Assembly (NCBI GenBank): GCA_023525715.1
Contig: CM042013.1
Span: 68,434,994 to 68,498,993, forward strand
Length of the DNA stretch: 64,000 bases
Origin: Cichorium intybus
Lineage: Eukaryota; Streptophyta; Magnoliopsida; Asterales; Asteraceae
Direction: 5' to 3'
The position numbers and the translations under genes were made by a program. The notes under the pieces were generated by a model. That model did no database searches. It saw only the letters and a list, made by a program, of their open reading frames with translations, and was not told the DNA's origin. This document shows positions 56,323-64,000 of the stretch, one piece after another (the stretch's first letter is position 1; every line of letters begins with the position of its first letter).

Positions 56323-58213
56323 CATGGCTATATTGCATGTTTAGATAATAAGTTTATTTGGATAAACTTGGTTTTTGGAAGCCATGAATGTTCATCTTCT
56401 TAAATGAAAGTTTCATGCATGGCTTCTTTGGCAACATGCAAATATATAATCTATGATTTTATGTAACCAACTATATTTTATGTATGCATGCATTTGGTTA
56501 CATAGATGTTGCCTTAGAAAAACAAAGTGTTGATTTTCTTATGATTTTATGTGATAAAATGGTGCATAAACAAGCCAAGGACCATATGATGCATGTTTTG
56601 TGTTTGTATTCGATTTGGTTGTAATCTATTCTTTTATTCAAATGGTTTGTAATAATAATTGGTTATTTACTTCTTTTATTCACTTTGTAATTGTTAGAAT
56701 AGTTGTATTTTATTTCATTCACAAAATGTAACAAGAGAAGGAAGTAAGAAAAGATTGCACCCAACAGCAGCACTTTCTGAAGAGCTGCTGTCCAGATTTC
56801 AAAAATGTTTTGGAAGTGTTTTATAAATTCATATCTTGGTCATTTGGTGATATACTTGTTGGTAACTTTAATATCTAGTATATACATTAAGTTTCAACAA
56901 GTATTAGCATCAATATAGCCAAGAATGAATTGAAAAATGCAACAAAAAACCACAAAACTTTTCCTGCTGCCCCTGGATTTCGAAAATTTTGAGGGTACCA
57001 AAGAAACATCATAACTCACTTCATGATGTCAAGAAATGGTGGTTCAAGTGTCATTTGGTGATATAAGAAGCTTGGCAAAATTGTAACCAAATCGAAGATC
57101 ATTTGGTTGAGTTTTTGTCACCCTTTTGTCCCTAGGTTTGGACTTGATATTTCATGTGTGGCTCACATGAAATATCAAACTAGTTGGCTTGTGTTTATGC
57201 ACCCATGCATGTTTGTGATGATTGAATGTTTTATTATGTTATGTTGTGGATGAAAATAAGATTTTGCATGCTAGACAACCTAGATAATTAAACATAATCA
57301 TCAAGGAGTTTGTATTTTCAAAAGTTGACAATTAAAACATAAGATGTGATAAAATTGGTTTTATTAAAATGGGTTTTGTTTTAAAACCTATTAAGTCAAG
57401 TTTTGAAAATGATTGAAACAAGAAATAAAATGGAGATTTTATAAACTCTTACAAACTCCAACCCTAAGTAATAATGGTAATTATTTAGGATTATAAATTG
57501 GTTCTAATATATGTGATCAAACTAAAACTTAATATTGGATATTAATTGTAATCTTGACCACAAACAAAGAATCAATAAAATGGAGATTTTATGATTAAGG
57601 AACCAATTAACAAAATAAGATTTAATGGTACCATGTTCATTGGATGCATGCAATCTACATGATACCATATGTTTTTCAAAATTAGAATTGTAAAACATTC
57701 AAATCCCTTATGAAATACGAATCAATGCCGTCCCTCTTAAAGACACTCATGTATCACTTGTATTTCCTTGTGGGATAAAGGATGCCTAACCACTTGGAGA
57801 CTTCTTGTGATACAAGAAGTAGTTTTGTAATATTGATGGGATAAAGGACACCTAACCATTAATAGTTGTCAAAATTACACGTCCGTTTAAGAAGGATGAT
57901 TCGTTTGGAAATCTCTTGTGATAAAGGTCACCTAAGCATTAGAAATCCAAGGCATAGATGGGATCAAACATGCCAAACTTATAAATGTTATAATGGGATC
58001 CCATAACTCTAGAAATTATATTTGGATATAATTGGTAAACCATTACCTACCTTGTTGATTCGAATAGACGGGATAAAGGATACCTAACCACTTATTCGTG
58101 ATGCAACTTGGATTCTAGACCTTAATTAATTAAAGTTTATGGAACAAGAAGGGGTATTAATTAAGGACTTAATATCATAATTTACTAAATAGAACCTTGT
58201 TAAAATTTTGTAG
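56323..58213 (+). promoter_or_regulatory. Long 5' leader of Copia with repeated motif
   Basis: About 1.9 kb without a long ORF separates the PBS from gag. Near its end the word GGGATAAAGGAxxCCTAACC occurs four times: 57772, 57838, 57918 (changed) and 58070. A related GGGATCAAACATGCC is at about 57960. Possible roles are RNA packaging or translation control; none is shown. Confidence 0.6.
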
Positions 58214-61200
58214 ATGGCACCAAACAACACACACTCGGCTCCTAACAAAACCTCACTACGGTCTCTCCTTGAAGGAGAAAAACTTAACCATACCAACTTC
58301 TTGGATTGGCACCGTAGTGTGAGAATTGTTCTCAAACAAGAAAAGAAAGAATATGTTCTCAATGAACCACTTCCAGAAGAGCCACCTGCCATTCCTAAGC
58401 CTGCACACGATGCATGGCTTAAAAAGATGGATGATTCCATCGATGCATCATGTCTCATATTGGCAACCATGATTCCCGACCTTCAAAAGGATTTGGAGAA
58501 TCATTCAGCCTATGACATGATTCATCAACTAAAGGAAATGTTCCAACAACTTGCAAGAACGGAAAGGTTCGAAACTGTTCGGGGTTTCCATGCTTGCAAG
58601 ATGGAGGATGGGCAGTCGGTAAGCTCTTATGTGCTCAAAATGAAGAGTCACATTGATCATTTGGCACGTCTTGGAGTTGTGATACCCGAAGAGCTAGCAA
58701 CGGATATGATCCTTAACTCCTTGACAAAGTTCTTTGATCCTTTTGTCATGAATTATAACATGAATGGTTTAAACAAGACTATACCGGAATTACATGGGAT
58801 GCTAATTACCGCGGAAAAGAATCTGCCTAAGAAAACCACTCAAGTTCTCATGATCAAGGAAGGTGGCACAAAGAGAACTAGACCAGAACACCCCACCAAC
58901 TCCAAGGGCAAGGGGAAAGCAAAAGCTTTCAAAGGTAAGGGCAAGAAAGTTGTCCAACCATCCCATCCGCCCAAGAAGAAGGCAAAGGTTGTCAAAGAAG
59001 ATACATGCTTTGAATGTGGCAAAGCTGGGCATTGGAAGAGAAATTGCCCTACGTATCTTGCGGAGTTGAAGAAGAAGAAGGCCGGTGAAGGCACTTCAGG
59101 TATCTATGTGATAGACCTAGAACTTTATAATTTATCTCCTAACACATGGGTATTTGATACTGGTTGTGGAACTCACATATGTAATATGTTGCAGGGGTTC
59201 AAAAGGAGTAGGCGACTAAAGGCAAATGAGGTAGTACTTCGGGTTGGAAACAATGCAAGAGTTGCAGTGGATTCAATTGGAAGTTTTAATTTATTACTAC
59301 CAAATGGCTTGTGTATGACATTGTTGAATGTTTATTATGTTCCTAGCTTGACTAGGAATATTATTTCGGTTGCTAAATTAAGACAATGTGGATTTGATCT
59401 TTCCTTTAATAATGATGATATTTGCGTTTACAAAAATAATGTATTCTATTTTGAGGCTAGGCCTTTAAATGGAATTTATGAAGTAAACCTTGATGAAAAG
59501 ACTAACCAAGGCTCTTTATACCACACTTTCACCAAGAAACCCAAATTTGATTTGAGTCAAACCTATCTATGGCATTGTCGCCTTGGGCATATAAACAAGA
59601 ATCGCATATCCCAACTTCAAAAGAGTGGACTTTTGAAGGCAAATGAGAATGACTCATTTGATATATGTGAATCTTGTTTACATGGCAAGATGACTAAAGC
59701 TCCTTTCTCCGGAACCAATGAGAGAGCAAATGACTTGTTAGGAGTCATACATACGGATGTATGTGGTCCTTTCAAGCCAATGACTAGATATGGTGAAAGA
59801 TATTTCATCACCTTCACTGACGACTTTAGTCGTTTTGGATATGTTTATTTAATTAAACATAAACATGAGGCGTTTGAAATGTTCAAAACGTTTCAAAGTG
59901 AAGTGGAAAATCAACTCAACAAAACAATTAAAGTTCTTCGTTCTGATAGAGGAGGTGAGTACTTAAGTACAAACTTTATGGATCATCTTAAGACTTGTGG
60001 AATTGTTTCACAACTTACTCCACCTGGAACACCACAACATAATGGTGTGTCTGAGAGGCGGAACCGAACACTATTGGATATGGTTCGATCCATGATGAGT
60101 AGAAGTACTTTGCCTTTATCATTTTGGGGTTATGCTATACAAACAGCTGCTCGTCTCCTAAACATGGCACCTACTAAGAAGGTAGATAAAACGCCTTATG
60201 AGATATGGAATGGAAGGGTTCCATCTTTATCCTATCTCAAGGTATGGGGTTGTGAAGCTTATGTTAGACAAGAAGCTTCAAACAAATTAGAACCCCGTTC
60301 AACTAAATGTATCTTTGTAGGGTATCCGAAAGATTGTCTTGGATACTATTTCTACAATCCCATCGAGAATAAAATATTTATTTCTCGAAAAGCTAAATTC
60401 CTAGAAAACAAGTTTCTGACGGAAGAGGCTAGTGGGAGGTTTGTGGAACTTGAGGAACTTCAGGAACCACAACCTGATACACAAGAAGTTGAATCTAGCA
60501 TTCAACAAGAAATTGTTGAACCTGAACAAACGGTTGATCAGGAACAAATTGTAACACAAAGTGTTCGCAAATCTGGTAGGGTTCGAATTGAACCAGAAAG
60601 GTATGGTTACCTTTTGATGGAAGAGGAATGTTATACGATAGATTCTGATGAACCCGTCAACTATCAGAGTGCAATATCAGATCCTGAATCTGATAAATGG
60701 TTTGAGGACATGAACACTGAGATGCAATCCATGCACGATAATCAAGTTTGGAACTTGGTTAATCTTCCCACCAATTGTAAGACTGTTGGGAACAAATGGG
60801 TTTTCAAGAAGAAAATCGACGTGGATGGAAATGTTCACACTTTTAAGGCTAGACTTGTCGCTAAAGGATACTCACAAACTCATAGTATTGACTATGATGA
60901 GACCTTTTCTCCAGTGGCAATGATCAAGTCGATTTGGATACTTTTTGCCATAGCCGCGTACTATGATTATGAGATATGGCAAATGGATGTCAAGACTGCT
61001 TTCCTTAATGGACACTTATTGGAAGATGTCTATATGGATCAACCTGAAGGTTTTGTCGATCCAAAGCATCCAAACAAAGTGTGCAAGCTTAAAAGATCTA
61101 TCTATGGATTAAAGCAAGCGTCTCGAACATGGAACATCCGTTTTGATGAAAAGATTACGAGTTTTGGATTCATCAAAAATGAGGATGACTCCTGTGTTTA

Positions 61201-62233
61201 CAAGAAAGCTAGTGGGAGCATTGTCATAATCCTAGTATTGTATGTAGATGACATACTTTTATTTGGAAATGACATCCCAACCTTAAAAGGTGTCAAAGCG
61301 TTCCTTGAGAGTTGTTTCTCAATGAAGGATCTAGGGGAAGCTGCTTATGTATTAGGCATAAAGATCTATAGAGATAGATCTAAGAGACTTATTGGTCTTA
61401 GCCAAAGTGTATATATTGATAAAATCTTGAAAAGATTCAAGATGCAAGACTCCAAAAGAGGATTCTTACCAATACCACATGGCACCATCCTAAGCAAGTC
61501 TCAGTGCCCAAACACTAGAACTGAACTTGAAAGGATGAAACATGTCCCATATGCTTCGGCAATTGGGTCCATCATGTATGCCATGTTATGCACTAGGCCC
61601 GACGTCTCATGTGCCTTAAGTATGACTAGTAGGTATCAACAGAACCCAGGTGAAGCCCACTGGACTGCTGTAAAGAACATTCTTAAGTACTTGAGAAGAA
61701 CTAAAGATATGTTCTTAGTTTACGGCGGTTTGGAAGAAAGCTTAAAGGTAAAGGGTTACACTGACGCAAGCTTCCAAACAGATAGGGACGATTCGAAATC
61801 TCAATCTGGGTATGTCTTTATTTTAAATGGAGGAGCCGTGTCTTGGAAGAGTTCCAAACAAGAAGTGATTGCACAATCCACTACAGAATCTGAATATGTT
61901 GCTGCTTCGGAAGCTGCTCAAGAAGCTGTTTGGATGAGAAAGTTCATAGAAGATCTAGGGGTTGTTCCTTCCATTCGGGACCTTATAGAAATCTTCTGTG
62001 ACAATCTAGGTGCTATAGCTCAAGAAAAGGAACCTAGATTGCATCAAAAAACCAAACACATTCACCGAAGCTATAACTACATTAGACATGAAGTTAAGAA
62101 TGGTGAAATTAGTATTCACAAGGTTCATACAGATCAAAATTTGGCAGACCCATTCACGAAACCTTTACCCCAAACTAAGCATGAAAGTCATGTTAAGGGT
62201 ATAGGACTCCGTTTTTCTAATGAATGGATTTGA
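58214..62233 (+). CDS. Copia gag-pol polyprotein, intact
   Basis: 1339 codons in one frame without stops. It is cut by its own protease to give gag, protease, integrase and RT-RNase H, which package, copy and insert the element's RNA. Order: UBN2-type gag (residues about 1-215), a basic stretch, a CCHC zinc knuckle (CFECGKAGHWKRNC, residues 265-278), protease with DTG at residue 315, integrase zinc-binding part (HCRLGH near 454; CESCLHGK near 488) and core D residues at 515 and 571 (HTDVCGPF, VLRSDRGGEY), RT with YVDD at 1010-1013, and RNase H from TDAS at about 1184, with STTESEYVAASEA. The Copia order (integrase before RT) is clear. The start codon 58214 follows the leader directly; protease reads DTGCG instead of the more usual DSGA. 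No internal frameshift: probably functional. Confidence 0.95.
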   Translation: MAPNNTHSAPNKTSLRSLLEGEKLNHTNFLDWHRSVRIVLKQEKKEYVLNEPLPEEPPAIPKPAHDAWLKKMDDSIDASCLILATMIPDLQKDLENHSAYDMIHQLKEMFQQLARTERFETVRGFHACKMEDGQSVSSYVLKMKSHIDHLARLGVVIPEELATDMILNSLTKFFDPFVMNYNMNGLNKTIPELHGMLITAEKNLPKKTTQVLMIKEGGTKRTRPEHPTNSKGKGKAKAFKGKGKKVVQPSHPPKKKAKVVKEDTCFECGKAGHWKRNCPTYLAELKKKKAGEGTSGIYVIDLELYNLSPNTWVFDTGCGTHICNMLQGFKRSRRLKANEVVLRVGNNARVAVDSIGSFNLLLPNGLCMTLLNVYYVPSLTRNIISVAKLRQCGFDLSFNNDDICVYKNNVFYFEARPLNGIYEVNLDEKTNQGSLYHTFTKKPKFDLSQTYLWHCRLGHINKNRISQLQKSGLLKANENDSFDICESCLHGKMTKAPFSGTNERANDLLGVIHTDVCGPFKPMTRYGERYFITFTDDFSRFGYVYLIKHKHEAFEMFKTFQSEVENQLNKTIKVLRSDRGGEYLSTNFMDHLKTCGIVSQLTPPGTPQHNGVSERRNRTLLDMVRSMMSRSTLPLSFWGYAIQTAARLLNMAPTKKVDKTPYEIWNGRVPSLSYLKVWGCEAYVRQEASNKLEPRSTKCIFVGYPKDCLGYYFYNPIENKIFISRKAKFLENKFLTEEASGRFVELEELQEPQPDTQEVESSIQQEIVEPEQTVDQEQIVTQSVRKSGRVRIEPERYGYLLMEEECYTIDSDEPVNYQSAISDPESDKWFEDMNTEMQSMHDNQVWNLVNLPTNCKTVGNKWVFKKKIDVDGNVHTFKARLVAKGYSQTHSIDYDETFSPVAMIKSIWILFAIAAYYDYEIWQMDVKTAFLNGHLLEDVYMDQPEGFVDPKHPNKVCKLKRSIYGLKQASRTWNIRFDEKITSFGFIKNEDDSCVYKKASGSIVIILVLYVDDILLFGNDIPTLKGVKAFLESCFSMKDLGEAAYVLGIKIYRDRSKRLIGLSQSVYIDKILKRFKMQDSKRGFLPIPHGTILSKSQCPNTRTELERMKHVPYASAIGSIMYAMLCTRPDVSCALSMTSRYQQNPGEAHWTAVKNILKYLRRTKDMFLVYGGLEESLKVKGYTDASFQTDRDDSKSQSGYVFILNGGAVSWKSSKQEVIAQSTTESEYVAASEAAQEAVWMRKFIEDLGVVPSIRDLIEIFCDNLGAIAQEKEPRLHQKTKHIHRSYNYIRHEVKNGEISIHKVHTDQNLADPFTKPLPQTKHESHVKGIGLRFSNEWI

Positions 62234-63013
62234 TTTGTGTTTAATGTTTTATGAATATGAACTTATGTAAACGACAAGAATTATGTAATATTTGTGACGT
62301 GATGTTTCATTCATAATTATTGTGTTTTATTAGCATGTTTAATCCTTGAATAATTTAGTTATTCTAAACGTCCATAGTCGATCATAGTTGTGGGAGCAAT
62401 TATGAAGTAAGACTAATATGAATTGGATTGGTTGACTTTTATGGGTAAAAGTAGCAAAAGGTTGCAACCAAATTCATAGGTACGTGTCAGTGAACAAGTA
62501 TTGGACTTGACCCGTTTCAAGATCACTCCATGGATCATCATCATAAGTGATTCTTGAATAAAGGTATTATCATTGTATCCTTTGACCTAAGATACATATT
62601 TGGGACTCAAGTGTAGAGTGTACTATGCTTTGACATGGTTCACTGTTGTTCTTGAAATACAGACAACCATAAAGGCCATACTCATGCATAGTACTAACTA
62701 TATGAGGGGCGTATGTAGTCAAGACGGGATTTGTTCCTCTTATGTGTTAAGAGTTAGACATCTAAGGCGCCTGTTTGAAAGTTGAATATAAAATGAGAAT
62801 GATTAAGATCCATGTCTCATGTTCAACATGATGTCTGTGATAAAGGGATAATTGATAGATAACCTTATACATCAATTAGAGCCTCGTGTTTTCTGAAGAA
62901 TTGAATGTTGTTGAATGGCACAATGTCATGTGTTATTGGGGGCAGTAAAATGTTGCTAGACGTTTACCACTGTCTATATCATTCTGTGATGCAACCTTGT
63001 GCAAGTGGGAGAT
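62234..63013 (+). other. 3' UTR and polypurine tract of Copia
   Basis: Non-coding, 780 bp. It ends in GCAAGTGGGAGAT (63001-63013), the polypurine tract adjoining the 3' LTR. A 61-codon frame at 62600 has no domain and is disregarded. Confidence 0.8.
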
Positions 63014-63355
63014 TGTTAGTTCTATATGCTCAAGGATGATCATAAAATGATATTACTAATAATACATGATCCTATAGGGTCACACCAACAACAAGTTTGA
63101 CACCAATTGATCATTTAGAATGTTAAATTTTGATTTAACATCAAATGATACTTAACTTGCAATTTAATCTTGTAGGTTATTATTATTTGAGGTAAATAAT
63201 AATAACTACAAAATTAAAGGTTGATTAGTAATTCATATGTGATGAATTAATTAAGTGTAACAATTAAATTGTTTAAATTGTTAAACGATTTAATTGATTT
63301 ATAATTAAGCCTTTTATTTAATTTAATTGGTAAATTAAATAAAATATATATATTG

Positions 63356-63414
<59 letters not shown>

Positions 63415-64000
63415 TACAATTAAGATTGTATATTTAGATGGTTTATTTATATATATAATTATGGGTTAAATGTTATCTCATTAAAGAAATAAGAAGATGT
63501 ATTATTTATAAGCTTATAATTATCTAAGTTTTATAAATAATAAATCTACTAACTCTCCATGTGACATCAAAAATTCAGCCAAGATGGAAAGAAAAGAATG
63601 CATTAACTACTTAAAAGTGGTTGAAGATGCTTTGTGTCTTCAAGCTTTTGATTATAGAAATCAAATGGATCTTTCTTTTAAGCTAGTTGCATGTGCTTTT
63701 CTTTTCCTAGGTGTGATATATGTTGGCCACGATTTTGAGGGGATTAGTACATCATTCTTGCTTCAAGAAATCAGCCAAAAACTCTCCTTAAGTTCTTAGA
63801 AAAAATTGGTTTTTGGTTTCATTAACTTGCAAGTTATGGAACTAGCATTCAAGGGTGTTCAAGCTTGTGGTGGATCAACTATAGAGGGATTCTAATTTGA
63901 TTCCTAGCTATCAAAATCATCCAAACCAAACCCAAGAACAAAGGTTATGATCTTGAACTTAATCTATGTTTGTTCTTCATCTTATCTCTACATGCATGTA
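63014..64000 (+). repeat. 3' LTR of young Copia (truncated by window)
   Basis: Begins TGTTAGTTC and matches the 5' LTR up to the window end. It lacks 8 bp of the TA run and a 14-bp block after 63821 (AAGAAAAGGAGTCA in the 5' LTR). About 99 bp remain outside. Confidence 0.95.

Larger units (their letters stand above)
55201..64000 (+). mobile_element. Young intact Copia element (3' end outside window)
   Basis: The element has a full 5' LTR, an initiator-Met PBS, a 1.9-kb leader, one open gag-pol frame, a 0.8-kb 3' UTR, a PPT and the first 987 bp of the 3' LTR. The visible LTR parts differ by only two substitutions, an 8-bp length change in a TA run and a 14-bp deletion. It inserted into the SIRE-like remnant; the sequence before it is CCAAC. 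The right LTR should end about 99 bp beyond the window. All coding motifs needed for autonomous transposition are present. Lineage is not certain; the 1.1-kb LTR and gag would fit an Angela- or Tork-like group. Confidence 0.95.

Overview
This is nuclear DNA from a flowering plant, most likely a eudicot. It is AT-rich and almost entirely built of nested transposable elements, with one fragment of a spliced host gene. Evidence for a plant includes LTR retrotransposons primed by initiator-Met or Asp tRNA, chromodomain integrases, CACTA and hAT termini, and an ankyrin/PGG-type gene with GT-AG introns. I cannot assign a family or species. No tRNA or rRNA gene, CRISPR array or operon was seen.

Layout. 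1-9.2 kb: a possible TIR element (232-858), a CACTA end (from 1340), a minus-strand fragment of a gag-only Gypsy family (1966-3360), a decayed Ale-like Copia (3594-7308) interrupted by a hAT-like repeat-rich insert (about 4640-5828), and an Athila-type gag remnant (7290-8395). 9.2-15.2 kb: a 2.57-kb Gypsy LTR with PBS and leader but no pol, then a Copia solo LTR (13556-14403, TSD GATCT). 15.2-20.9 kb: a complete gag-only Gypsy (15198-20873, TSD ATGCC) that splits an older ATHILA-like ORF. 21.7-24.6 kb: the host ankyrin/PGG gene fragment (22119-23518, minus) lying between two different CACTA ends. 24.6-28.5 kb: Gypsy and Copia remnants.

28.5-47.1 kb: one Tekay/Del-like chromovirus (28513-47108, minus, TSD AGCAA). 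It has been hit by a solo LTR of the gag-only family (31513-32493, TSD ACTAC), a second Gypsy (38028-45863, TSD GTCGT) and a hAT-type MITE (46504-46939, TSD CCTAACAT). 47.1-55.2 kb: two SIRE/Maximus-like Copia remnants in opposite orientation. 55.2-64.0 kb: a young Copia element with one uninterrupted 1339-codon gag-pol frame and nearly identical LTRs; its 3' LTR runs off the window.

The genes do not form a pathway. The window is a record of successive insertions, and target-site duplications plus paralogous empty sites let their order be read. The most unusual item is the gag-only Gypsy family, seen three times: a full element, an internal fragment and a solo LTR. Its gag reading frame continues into an acidic domain of repeated peptides, and a hairpin inside its 3' region is conserved. 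I found no clear new biological system beyond this.
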